Source: Myxococcales bacterium (GTDB lineage Bacteria > Myxococcota > Myxococcia > Myxococcales > Myxococcaceae). Taken from it: DNA of 14,671 nucleotides. The DNA is taken from the NCBI GenBank assembly GCA_003153055.1, contig PMBV01000429.1, forward strand, positions 1 through 14,671, read 5' to 3'. Of the stretch, positions 1 to 7,565 are shown one piece after another (positions within the stretch are counted from its first letter, which is position 1; each line of letters opens with the position of its first letter). A program made the position numbers and the translations under genes. The notes beneath the pieces were generated by a model, which was not told the DNA's origin, ran no database searches, and was given only the letters and a program-made list of their open reading frames with translations.

Positions 1-1
1 C

Positions 2-559
2 ACGGGGCGCACCCTGTCGGGCGGCTCGACGACCTCGAGCTGCACGAGCTACACCGCGCCAGCAGGATGGCAGATCGTCGCCTTCCATGGCCGCTCGGGT
101 GACGGGGTGGACAAGCTGGGCGTGGTCTATGCGCCGGTCAGCACCGCGGCCGCTCCGGCCCCGACGCCTCGGCGCATTATCAATCAGGCCTCCGGGCTGT
201 GCGTGGACGTCAACCAGGGCAAGGTGGCTGACGGGACCAGTGTGATTCAGTGGACGTGCAACGGCGGCGCCAATCAGCTCTGGAGCTACGACGACGCCAC
301 GGGGCTCATCCGCAGCATGGACGACCCGCATTTCTGCCTCGACAACGGCGGCACCTACGCAGACGGGGCCGGGCTGAAGCTCTGGACCTGCAACGGCAAC
401 AACAACCAGCGCTTCAAGGTCGAGCCGACGACTGGGGCGATCGTGGTGCGAAGCTTCCCCACCGAGGTGATCGACGGCGCGGGCTCGACTTTGGGCGCAT
501 CCCTCCAGACTCTGACGGCGACCGGCGGCAGCGGCCAGCGCTGGGCCCTCACGCCCTGA
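2..559 (+). CDS. Secreted lectin-type protein, C-terminal part (jacalin-like plus ricin B trefoil)
   Basis: The reading frame is open from the left edge, so the N-terminus lies outside the window; 185 residues are visible. The first ~40 (...GWQIVAFHGRSGDGVDKLGV...) match the strand pattern of a jacalin-like lectin domain, with the G-R-S-G-x-x-V-D-x-L-G core. The last ~130 residues form a ricin-type beta-trefoil with three subdomains. Each ends in a QxW-type box: NQLW, NQRF (W replaced by F) and GQRW. Paired cysteines (GLCVD/WTCNG, FCLD/WTCNG) fit the usual trefoil disulfides. In myxobacteria such tails are usually carbohydrate-binding appendages of secreted hydrolases, and the catalytic part would be upstream. 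The gene converges on minus-strand genes. Both lectin assignments are by motif. The full function is unknown because the front is missing. Confidence 0.85.
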   Translation, partial: TGRTLSGGSTTSSCTSYTAPAGWQIVAFHGRSGDGVDKLGVVYAPVSTAAAPAPTPRRIINQASGLCVDVNQGKVADGTSVIQWTCNGGANQLWSYDDATGLIRSMDDPHFCLDNGGTYADGAGLKLWTCNGNNNQRFKVEPTTGAIVVRSFPTEVIDGAGSTLGASLQTLTATGGSGQRWALTP

Positions 560-567
560 TCGGAGAC

Positions 568-588
568 CACCCGCATGGTCGACGGGTG
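568..588. terminator. Possible bidirectional hairpin between convergent genes
   Basis: CACCCG and CGGGTG form a 6-bp GC-rich stem with a 9-base loop. It sits in the 29-base gap between the lectin stop codon and the stop of the minus-strand phytochelatin-synthase remnant. No T tract follows on either strand, so the position is the main support. Confidence 0.3.
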
Positions 589-927
589 TCAGCGCTCGAA
601 TCGCGCCAACCCGCGCGTCATCCCCGTCGACCAATCGGCGATGGTGTTCATCGCATCGAACAAGCGCTCGGCGCGGACCAGCCACGGCCCAAACCCGGCA
701 TTCACGTCGAGGACGAAGGCCAGGTCTTCTTCCTCGAGAAAGCCACCGAGAGGAGAATGCTGGCCGCCCCCGGAACCGAAGAGCGAAGACCGAGCGAAGT
801 TGGCGACAAAGCGCCGACGCTCATCGTTCGAAGCGAGGAGCTCGACCCTCAATTCGTCGACGGTGCGAGGTCGCACGGCGCGAACCCCCCGGGCTGAACG
901 CTCGACGTTCGCCCAGGTCGCATCCAC
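589..927 (-). pseudogene. Phytochelatin synthase family, C-terminal half of catalytic domain only
   Basis: About 112 codons are open from a GTG at 927 to TGA at 589. The translation follows the second half of the phytochelatin synthase papain-like domain (Pfam family Phytochelatin). It has a T-V-D-E-L-R segment, then a G-x-G-G-Q-H-S-P-L-G-G box whose His is the catalytic His, then A-F-V-L-D-V-N, whose Asp is the catalytic Asp. It ends with a P-W-x-x-x-x-x-x-L-F-D-A-M ... RG stretch typical of the domain end. The catalytic Cys and ~100 residues before the His segment are absent: an in-frame stop lies at 940-942 and the esterase gene ends at 929. Known members condense glutathione into phytochelatins or hydrolyse glutathione and its conjugates. 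This copy should be inactive. It is most likely a truncated remnant, less likely a short functional domain. The family call is from memory of the motifs. Confidence 0.65.
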
Positions 928-928
928 T

Positions 929-2014
929 TTAGAACTGGGTTAGGAAGGTCCACACTTCCTTTGACATCCACGTCGTGTTCTGCCCCGAGTCTCTGGGCGA
1001 CGGGGAATGGCCGCCGTCAAAGGGGCACCAGCGCACCGGATGCCCCGATGAGCAGCCCTTGAAGGAGGAGCAAACGTGGGACCCGCTGGTCGGCTTGGGC
1101 ATGGTCTCGGCCGTGCACCCGTTCGTCTTGGCAAAGAAATCTGCCGTGGAGGTTTGCCCGCCTCCCTCCTGGGAGCCGAGGGAAGCGAAATAGGCGACTG
1201 GCTTGCAGCTCGTGGGCATTTTCTGGCCTCCGCCGGAGTGGACGACCGCGGCGCGGAAGACATCCGGGCGCGCGCAGACGAGCGTGAATGCCATGGCCCC
1301 TCCCATGCTGAACCCTTCCAATTCGACGCGGGTAGTGTCGATGCACAGATCGGCCTCGACCTGCTTGAGGATTTCATCGGTGAAGGTCACGTCCTGACCG
1401 TTGGTGTTGGACCACAATCCGCCGATGCCGTCGGGCGCGATGAAGATGGTGCTGCCCTTCGCGAGGTCCCAGAGGCCAAAGAACGGGCTCTGCGTCGTGT
1501 AGCAATCGATGCCTTCGGTGTGGCAGTTGAACACCTGACTCGCGCTGCCCGTGGCCCAGTGGTACGAGAGAATGAGCCGGTGCGGGTGCGTGTTGTCGTA
1601 ATTTTCGGGGAGCCGAAGAACGTAGCGCCGACTGGTGCTCCCGACGGTGACGTCGTTGTAGTTGATGGTCGTCCCCGGGCTGCTCTTGAGCGTTGGCGAC
1701 TTGCCGCAGCCCGCGCTTGGAACCGCCGCGCCAGGGTCTCCGCCTCCGCCTCCGCCTGCGTCCCTGGCTGCTGTGCCGCCATCGGTCCCACCGCCGCCTC
1801 CAGCGTCGTGCGCGACGGAGGCGTCCCAGCCTGTGTCGGTGCCGGCATCCCTCGCTCCGGACCCGGCGTCGTACGCCTGAGACGCGTCCATGGCCACCGA
1901 CGCGTCGGCGCTCCGGCGTCCGGCGTCATGTTCCTGGTCGGCACCTTCCTCAAGGCCGCAGGCGATGCAGAGCAGCAACGGTGTGGCGATGAGAAGGCTG
2001 GGCACGCGGTTCAT
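929..2014 (-). CDS. CE1/PHB-depolymerase-like esterase lipoprotein
   Basis: This 361-residue protein is predicted to be exported and lipid-anchored. The start at 2014 is preferred over an in-frame one 48 codons upstream. A purine-rich Shine-Dalgarno tract (complement of 2018-2028) precedes it, and it begins directly with a lipoprotein signal (MNRVPSLLIATPLLLCIAC, acylated Cys at 19; the -3 residue is an atypical Cys). Residues 20-100 are a low-complexity linker rich in Asp-Ala-Gly and glycine, common in myxobacterial surface lipoproteins. Residues ~115-361 are an alpha/beta-hydrolase of the feruloyl esterase/polyhydroxybutyrate depolymerase (LpqC) type. Visible motifs are a YHW segment at 151-153, the nucleophile elbow G-F-S-M-G-G (Ser236) and a C-terminal D-G-G-H-S (His336). 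Where relatives have HGxxD, this protein reads A-S-L-G-S-Q-E, so the acid may be Glu283 or another residue. Eight Cys lie after residue 220. The substrate cannot be named. Confidence 0.85.
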   Translation of the reverse strand: MNRVPSLLIATPLLLCIACGLEEGADQEHDAGRRSADASVAMDASQAYDAGSGARDAGTDTGWDASVAHDAGGGGGTDGGTAARDAGGGGGGDPGAAVPSAGCGKSPTLKSSPGTTINYNDVTVGSTSRRYVLRLPENYDNTHPHRLILSYHWATGSASQVFNCHTEGIDCYTTQSPFFGLWDLAKGSTIFIAPDGIGGLWSNTNGQDVTFTDEILKQVEADLCIDTTRVELEGFSMGGAMAFTLVCARPDVFRAAVVHSGGGQKMPTSCKPVAYFASLGSQEGGGQTSTADFFAKTNGCTAETMPKPTSGSHVCSSFKGCSSGHPVRWCPFDGGHSPSPRDSGQNTTWMSKEVWTFLTQF

Positions 2015-2167
2015 GTTCTCTCTCTCTTGGTCTGCCGCCACCGCCACCGTGGCAGCCGCCGTTCCTCGCAGGCGTGCCCCAAGAGCCGATACCCGCATCG
2101 GCTCCGGAGACAGCTCGCGATGGAAGATGTGAGAGTCCCCCTGTGCCTTTCGGGTCACCGCGAGCCG

Positions 2168-2452
2168 TCACGGCCCCAGCGGATGCTCCTCGAAGAAGGC
2201 CCACACGTCCGCGTTCACCCACGGGGCGGCGCTCCAGTAGTCGTGGCCCTGCCCGGCCAGCGGCACGTAGTGCACCGTGAAGCCACTGCGCTCCTGGAGC
2301 TCAAAGGTCCGGGCGCCGTCCTCGAGGGTGAGTGAGCGGTCGTTGGTGCCGAGGTACATGGCCACCGGCGTCCTTCGTCCCGCCGTCTGGACGATCCACT
2401 CGTACTCCTTGGCGATGACTGCTCTTGGGTCGCTCCCCCGAGCCCACCGCAT
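2168..2452 (-). pseudogene. Alpha/beta hydrolase, C-terminal stump
   Basis: About 94 codons match the last third of a secreted alpha/beta hydrolase (dienelactone hydrolase/PHB depolymerase type). It has a strand and acid box P-V-A-M-Y-L-G-T-N-D (Asp acid), a helix, then a V-P-L-A-G-Q-G-H-D-Y box (catalytic His) and a closing V-W-A-F-F helix. The nucleophile half is missing. The frame is open only to a stop at 2519-2521, and the extra upstream residues are Arg/Pro-rich and do not look like a hydrolase. The ATG at 2452 lies five bases after the SCO stop codon, so the stump could still be translated by coupling, but a functional enzyme is not expected. It differs in sequence from the downstream intact esterase, so it is not simply a partial copy of it. 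Confidence 0.6.
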
Positions 2453-2456
2453 GTCC

Positions 2457-3086
2457 TCAGGGCGGAGTCGTGAGGGCGGCCTCGCTGGTTGGCTTCGCCG
2501 TGCGAGGGGCGTGGCGACTCACCTTCGAGCCCGACGAGGCGCCCTCGAACTCGGAGACGAGCTCGGCCGCGCCGATGAAGCCGCCAATGCGCACCCAGGC
2601 GCCCTCCGAGGGCGAGAAGAAGAACGTGAGCGGCGTGTGCGACATCTTGTCCCCCGTGGAGGTGTCGAAGGCACGCTGCACCGCCCGAATGTCCTCCCGG
2701 CTCCCGGTGAGGAAACTCCAGTTGGCCTTGGCGTTGTAGCGCTGGAGGAAGGCCTTCATCCTCGCCGGCTCGTCGTGCTCCGGGTCGATGGAGATGGACA
2801 CGAAGCGAAGGTCGTCGGCAGCGGGGCCCAGCTTGGCCTGGAAGCTCGAGAAGATGGCCCCGAGGATGGGGCAGATGGTTGGGCAACTGGTGAAGACGAA
2901 CTGCACGAAGGTTGGCGTGCCTGGGGCGATGACGTCCTTGAGCTTGACCCTCGCTCCATCCTGATTGACCAAGGTGACGTCGGGGAGCTCGTACCGGGCG
3001 ACCGACCGCTGATACTCCGTGGCGCCTGCCTCCGTTGCCGCGAGGGCCAGGCCCAGCGCGATCCACCGTCGATTCAATCGAGTCAT
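2457..3086 (-). CDS. SCO1/SenC family copper chaperone
   Basis: This 209-residue SCO protein is a thioredoxin-fold factor that binds copper and helps load or reduce copper sites of extracytoplasmic oxidases. A signal peptide is visible (residues 1-22, R-R followed by a hydrophobic stretch ending A-G-A). The Cu-binding motif T-S-C-P-T-I-C-P gives Cys68 and Cys72. The S-I-S-I-D-P-E-H-D strand follows at ~97-105, and the third ligand is His150 in K-M-S-H-T-P. The start at 3086 has a good GGAG Shine-Dalgarno eight bases upstream. It follows the multicopper oxidase on the same strand after 75 bases, so the two probably form an operon in which SCO serves the oxidase; that pairing is inferred. The last ~27 residues, after E-L-V-S-E-F, form a polar tail not typical of SCO proteins. 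They end at a hydrolase stump, so the 3' end may have been altered by recombination. Confidence 0.92.
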   Translation of the reverse strand: MTRLNRRWIALGLALAATEAGATEYQRSVARYELPDVTLVNQDGARVKLKDVIAPGTPTFVQFVFTSCPTICPILGAIFSSFQAKLGPAADDLRFVSISIDPEHDEPARMKAFLQRYNAKANWSFLTGSREDIRAVQRAFDTSTGDKMSHTPLTFFFSPSEGAWVRIGGFIGAAELVSEFEGASSGSKVSRHAPRTAKPTSEAALTTPP

Positions 3087-3120
3087 CGTATTCTCCAGTG
3101 CTCGTTTGGAAAGGGTGCGT

Positions 3121-3149
3121 GGCCCACCGAGGATTGACCCCGGTGGGCC
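3121..3149 (-). terminator. Hairpin between oxidase and SCO genes
   Basis: GGCCCACCG and CGGTGGGCC form a perfect 9-bp stem with an 11-base loop, 12 bases after the oxidase stop codon. No U-rich tract follows on the minus strand. It may partly terminate or protect the oxidase mRNA, and so lower SCO expression relative to the oxidase, rather than act as a full terminator. Confidence 0.5.
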
Positions 3150-3161
3150 CGCGGGGCACTG

Positions 3162-6100
3162 CTACGGTACGGCCGTGGTGATGACGTTGCTCGGCAGCGA
3201 GTCACCCGAGACGGTCGGGTAGCCGGCGGCTGGCGCCGCGTAGGCCTTGGCGTAGCCGACGACGTTGTTGGCGATGACCTGGTATTGGTAGGTCCCCTTG
3301 GCGACGCGGTCCGTGTACGTCGTGCTGTTTTGAGCGGGCTGGGCGATGGTGGCCCACGGCCCGTACAGGTTGGTGGCGGCGTTGAGCGTGGCTCGCTGCA
3401 CCGTGAAGCCCGTCTCGTTGATGGCATTGTCGACCCACGTCAGCACTACCGACCGACCTGCCCCGACCCGGGAGGCGAGGCCGCTGGGCGCGTCGGGGGC
3501 CACCACGAAGGAGACCGCCCGCATCATGTCGTTCTCCTCGTGGCCGAGAATGTGGCAATGCCAGACATACTCAGCCCCGAAGTTGGTGAGGTCGTTGGTC
3601 ACCACGGCGGGTTGGTTGGTCGGGTCGACGTTGGTGAACTCGTTCGTCAGGGCCGAGCCGATGGGCTTGGTGACGTCGAGTGGGCGAACGCTGTTGGGCA
3701 GCTTCCAAGGCAGGCTCTGGGTGAAGGGCCGCAGCGCGATGACGATGTCCTCGAGCGGGTTCATGCGCACCGTGTCCTTCCAGCCCAGCTCGTTGGCGTC
3801 GGCGGGCTTGATGGCGCCGTCCCAGCCGACCCGGTTGATGAGCTGCACTGAGAAGAGGTGGAAGTGAATGAAGTGCGTGTCGACGCCGTTGTGGGTGATT
3901 TTCCAGAACTGCGTCTCGTTGCTCCTGACGATCTCCGTCGGCGGGTCGGCGTAGGCATAGGGAATGGTGGTCTGGGTGAGGAAGTTGGTGAACGGCAACT
4001 CCACGCCCAGGGTGGCGTTCATGCGTCCGTAGTCGAGGGTGAACAGCTCTTGGATCGCCTTGGCCACCAGCGGCTTGCTCGTGCCATTGGCGACGGCGGC
4101 CGCTCCGGTGCCTCCACCCCCGCTGATGGTCACCGCGGGCGCCGCGGTGTAGCCAGCTCCGCCCCCGCCGACCGCGAGCGTCACCGCGCTCACCGCCATG
4201 GGGCCCAGCGCCGCCGTGGCCGTGGGCGCTCTCCCCACTCGAGGCGCCGTCAGGGTCACCGTCGGCGCGGTGGTGTACCCCGACCCTCCAGCCGTGAGGC
4301 GGAGCGAGGCCACCGTGGTGTTGGCGAGTGTCGCCGTGCCGGTGACGCCCGTCGCGCCACCTCCCGAGACCGTGACGCCGGGCACCGAGGTGTAGACGGC
4401 ACCACCGGGGTTGGCCACCGTGACGGAGCGAATCGTGCCGTTGGTGTTCATCACCGCCGTGGCCGTGGCCGCCACGCAGCCCACGCAGGGTGGCGCGATG
4501 GTGATGGTGGGCCGTGACGAGAAGATGGTGGTGGTCGGGGCCACGGCAACGCTGGCGACGCTGGTGGCCGCCAGCACCGCGACGGCGATGGCTCCGGTGC
4601 CACCGCCACCGGTGAAGGTGACCGTCGGCGCCGTCGCGTACCGCGCGGTGTTGGGCACCAGCGTGACGCTGGCGACTGAGCCAGCCAGCGTCGCGCTCGC
4701 AATGGCCTGGGTGCAACCGGCCGTGCCCAGCACGCAGGTCGACGGCGGGGCAATGGTCACCGTCGGCGCCGAGGTGTAGCCCGAGCCCCCGCTGGTCAGG
4801 GTGATGCTGCCTAGGGCTCCGTGGTCGAAGTACGAGACCGAGGTGTCCTGAATGCGCACGTAGGTGTTGCCCGGGGCTCCTCCGTTCGCGGCTGGGTAGG
4901 CCGACTCGGGGAGAATGATGGGGTCCTGCGTGGCGGCGAAGAGCGCGGGCTGAGCAGCCCTCAGGGCGGCGAGGCTGAAGGGCACGGTGTTGGTCGACGT
5001 GCCCGTGACCTTGAACTGCATCACCGTGCGGGTGTTGGGGCCGTAGCCAGGGAGCGTGGAGGGCGCGCCGCCGGTGGGCGTGTTGTCCGGCCCCCCCGTG
5101 TAGTAGTCGGTCCGTGGGTCGACCGCCGGAACTGGCGCTGGCGCGTCGTTGTACAGGATGAGCGCCGAGCCAGCAGGCACGCTCGAGAAGTCGACCACGA
5201 GGTCGGCTCGCTCCGCCGGCCCAGCCAAGAGGCCGTGCCCGAGCACGTTCAGCACCGTGATGCTCCGGCGGTTGTAGTCATAGCTGGTCGGAGTCGAGGG
5301 AATGACGGCCGGGTTCGGCAAGAGGCCACCTTCGGCGCCGAGCTGAACGAGCGGGGGACCGGCGGTCGTCGGGTCGGGCACTCCGCCCGCGCGGCCGTCC
5401 GTAGGCCAGAGGGAGGGCCAGCAGTTGGCGGGGAGGCCGGTGCCGTTGATGGGGCTCCCGCCGGTAGTGTCGGCCACGGCGAGCCCTGAGCCACTCATGA
5501 CCGTGGCGACGGCGCACACCGGGAGGTTCGTCGGCGCGGCCGGAGTGCAGCCCGCTGGACTGAACGAGGCGTTGCACACGCAGCTCGTCGTGACGGTGGC
5601 GCTGCAGGCGGGCTGGTGCGGGTTCGCGGGGACCATGGCGACCTCGGTGCAGGTGCTGAGGTCGGCGACCGCGCCGCCCTTGCACACCACGCCGTCCTTC
5701 GTCGCGGCGTAGTAGAGGCCCAAGTTCCAGGTTCTATCATTCGCCGCGTTCAAGAACTGGAACCGGTAGGCCGACGGCTCGACCGTCGTGGCCGGGTAGG
5801 CAGTGCCGTTGACGAGCGGCGTGTCCATGAAGCCCTCCGGCGTGCCCGAGACCGCGGGTGTGCCAGGGCACATCAGCGGGGGGAAGGCGACGGCGGTGGT
5901 GGCGTAGGCCGCGCTGCTGCAGGCGTACGGCAGGCCTCCGGGCACGTAGGTGCTGGGGTTTTGGGGCGGCCAGAACCAGGGGCCGTAATCCCACCGGCCG
6001 TAGGCGTTGGCTCCGGTGGCGTCGGCGGGGTTCTGGTTCGGAGTGTACACGTGCGGGAACCACAGGCTGCCCTTGCCGCCCCACTTGGCGAGGTTCCAGG

Positions 6101-7565
6101 TCGGGTCGGTGGCCGCGAGCTGCCCACCCACCTCTCCGTTGTCGGGCACGAAGCTCTTGTCTTGGAGGACCAGCGGCAGGAAGTGGGCGAGGTCACGCGT
6201 GGTGCCCAGCGTTCCTGGCACCGTCGCCAGCGCCAGGTTGTCTTCCTGCATCGGGTCGATGAGCACGTAGCCCGCCGCTTCCCCGGCGTACACGTTGAGG
6301 CGAGTGATGCCGTAGGCGTGGTCGTGGTAGAACATCAAGCGGCCGCTCTGCTGGTTGGTCCAGAAGAAGGTCATCTGCCCGTCGCCCGTGGCTGGCATGT
6401 CTGGGGCGTCTTGGGTGCTGAGGCCCTTGAGGTGGTTGGTGAAGGCGACCTCGCCGGCGGGAACGGTCCACTGGTGCGGCGTTCCATCGCTGATCCACGG
6501 GGAGTTGCCACCGTGCAGGTGCAGCGTCGCGCGGTTGTCCGAGTAGGGCGTGCCGTCTGGGCCAGCGCCCGCGCCCATGTAGGACTTGTCGACGGGAATG
6601 AAGAGCTCTCCCGCGGGACCGGTACCTAGTCGGTTGGTGAACTTCACCCGCACTGGGCGATTGCGGGTCGCGAGGATGATCGGCCCCAGGTACTGTGGCA
6701 CGGTGGTGCCGGTCGCGTTCAGGTCGATGTAGCCGCGGAGCTTGGTCGGCGGCAGGTCGGAGTGGAGCTGCCGCGAGTATTCCTCGAGGGCGATTTCATA
6801 GTAGTCGCCGTCGGTGGGCACTCCCGCCGCGGTCGTGGCTGCCGCGGTGAGCGGCGTGGCGATGGGCAGGCACTGGCCCAGGTTGTTGGGTCCGCTGACG
6901 GCGCAGAGGCCCGGCAGCGTGTCGACGAACTTCCGCATGCCGGTGCCCGCCAGGAGGGCCCCGTTGACCTGCACTCCCGGCGCTGAAGTGTAGCCGGTGC
7001 CCGCGGAGGTCACCGTGATGGCCGTGACCTGCTGGAACGTGAGCGAGCCCACCGTGGTGTCGACCACCGCGGTGCCCGTGGCGCCCGAGCCACCTCCGCC
7101 CGTCACGACGACGGTGGGCGCTTGCGCGTAGCCGCTCCCGCCCGCCGTCACGGTGAAGCCCGTCACCTGTCCGAGCGTCGGCGAGCCGGCGGTGGTGTCG
7201 ATGACGGCCGTGGCCGATGCGCCACCTCCCGAGGTCTGAACCAGTGGACTGTTGGCATAGTTCGAGACAGCGAAGAAGTCAGGCGCCGCGCCAGCGGGGG
7301 CCATCGATGCAAGAGAAGACATGCCCGTCAGGAGCGGGCTGTACCGAAGCGTGCTTGGATTGAGGCCTCCGAAGGACTTGCTGACGCCGGTCTGCTGAGC
7401 ACCTTGGGCGGTTCGAGCCGCCCACCGTTGAGCTTGGGTGGTGCTCCGCATTCCGGCGGCTGCAGGTTCTCGCCCTCCAGGCGAGGAATTCGTACAGCTC
7501 AGGATCAACGCCGAAACGGTGAAAAGCCATGAGACACGAAGCCGCACTGCGTGCAGGAAATGCAT
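3162..7565 (-). CDS. Giant repeat-bearing multicopper oxidase lipoprotein (MofA/OmpB-like)
   Basis: This is a 1467-residue multicopper oxidase. Such enzymes oxidise metals or phenols at a type 1 copper and reduce O2 at a trinuclear cluster. The start at 7565 is chosen because AAGGA lies seven bases upstream and the first 24 residues form a lipoprotein signal ending I-L-S-C (Cys24). An in-frame start 52 codons earlier lacks these features. All four copper motifs are present: H-L-H-G (349-352), H-D-H (414-416), H-F-I-H-F-H (1231-1236) and H-C-H-I-L-G-H-E-E-N-D-M (1336-1347; Cys1337 and His1342 bind type 1 Cu, Met1347 is the likely axial ligand). Glycine-rich repeats sit before the first cupredoxin (~111-209) and before the last one (~919-1166). 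A fibronectin III domain closes the protein (~1357-1467). The length and layout recall the Mn/Fe-linked MofA and OmpB oxidases. That comparison is from memory, and the substrate is inferred. SCO follows downstream. Confidence 0.93.
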   Translation of the reverse strand: MHFLHAVRLRVSWLFTVSALILSCTNSSPGGREPAAAGMRSTTQAQRWAARTAQGAQQTGVSKSFGGLNPSTLRYSPLLTGMSSLASMAPAGAAPDFFAVSNYANSPLVQTSGGGASATAVIDTTAGSPTLGQVTGFTVTAGGSGYAQAPTVVVTGGGGSGATGTAVVDTTVGSLTFQQVTAITVTSAGTGYTSAPGVQVNGALLAGTGMRKFVDTLPGLCAVSGPNNLGQCLPIATPLTAAATTAAGVPTDGDYYEIALEEYSRQLHSDLPPTKLRGYIDLNATGTTVPQYLGPIILATRNRPVRVKFTNRLGTGPAGELFIPVDKSYMGAGAGPDGTPYSDNRATLHLHGGNSPWISDGTPHQWTVPAGEVAFTNHLKGLSTQDAPDMPATGDGQMTFFWTNQQSGRLMFYHDHAYGITRLNVYAGEAAGYVLIDPMQEDNLALATVPGTLGTTRDLAHFLPLVLQDKSFVPDNGEVGGQLAATDPTWNLAKWGGKGSLWFPHVYTPNQNPADATGANAYGRWDYGPWFWPPQNPSTYVPGGLPYACSSAAYATTAVAFPPLMCPGTPAVSGTPEGFMDTPLVNGTAYPATTVEPSAYRFQFLNAANDRTWNLGLYYAATKDGVVCKGGAVADLSTCTEVAMVPANPHQPACSATVTTSCVCNASFSPAGCTPAAPTNLPVCAVATVMSGSGLAVADTTGGSPINGTGLPANCWPSLWPTDGRAGGVPDPTTAGPPLVQLGAEGGLLPNPAVIPSTPTSYDYNRRSITVLNVLGHGLLAGPAERADLVVDFSSVPAGSALILYNDAPAPVPAVDPRTDYYTGGPDNTPTGGAPSTLPGYGPNTRTVMQFKVTGTSTNTVPFSLAALRAAQPALFAATQDPIILPESAYPAANGGAPGNTYVRIQDTSVSYFDHGALGSITLTSGGSGYTSAPTVTIAPPSTCVLGTAGCTQAIASATLAGSVASVTLVPNTARYATAPTVTFTGGGGTGAIAVAVLAATSVASVAVAPTTTIFSSRPTITIAPPCVGCVAATATAVMNTNGTIRSVTVANPGGAVYTSVPGVTVSGGGATGVTGTATLANTTVASLRLTAGGSGYTTAPTVTLTAPRVGRAPTATAALGPMAVSAVTLAVGGGGAGYTAAPAVTISGGGGTGAAAVANGTSKPLVAKAIQELFTLDYGRMNATLGVELPFTNFLTQTTIPYAYADPPTEIVRSNETQFWKITHNGVDTHFIHFHLFSVQLINRVGWDGAIKPADANELGWKDTVRMNPLEDIVIALRPFTQSLPWKLPNSVRPLDVTKPIGSALTNEFTNVDPTNQPAVVTNDLTNFGAEYVWHCHILGHEENDMMRAVSFVVAPDAPSGLASRVGAGRSVVLTWVDNAINETGFTVQRATLNAATNLYGPWATIAQPAQNSTTYTDRVAKGTYQYQVIANNVVGYAKAYAAPAAGYPTVSGDSLPSNVITTAVP
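4080..4811 (-). repeat. Six-unit glycine-rich repeat block inside the oxidase
   Basis: Oxidase residues ~919-1162 consist of six units of about 40 residues. The rough pattern is S-V-T-V-x-x-G-G-x-G-Y-T-x-A-P-T-V-T followed by G-G-G-G-T-G-A-x-A-x-A. Units one and three replace the poly-Gly turn with a Cys pair (Cys944/951 and Cys1027/1030), probably disulfide loops. The same pattern occurs in cell-surface and phage-tail proteins, where it forms beta structure. The block separates the copper-poor middle cupredoxin from the last, copper-binding one. Protein-level repetition is much clearer than DNA-level identity, so the units are old. Confidence 0.85.
6957..7235 (-). repeat. N-terminal repeat block of the oxidase
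   Basis: Oxidase residues ~111-203 hold about two and a half units of the same G-G-S-G-Y-x-x-A-P-T-V type found later in the protein. The units are linked by D-T-T-x-G-S-x-T spacers. They lie between the lipoprotein anchor and the first cupredoxin, where they could act as a stalk. Confidence 0.8.

Noticed and set aside
250..897. Second plus-strand frame overlapping the lectin and the phytochelatin synthase remnant
   Set aside because: The lectin frame and the minus-strand remnant both show family motifs; this frame is Arg-rich and motif-free.
1076..2335. Long plus-strand open frame across the esterase gene
   Set aside because: It is the antisense of a well-supported esterase with catalytic motifs; its translation is Arg/Gly/Val-rich without domains, as expected for high-GC shadows.
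4080..4811. Tandem DNA repeat or CRISPR-like array
   Set aside because: The periodicity lies in the protein; the nucleotide copies differ too much, vary in length and lie inside an open coding frame.
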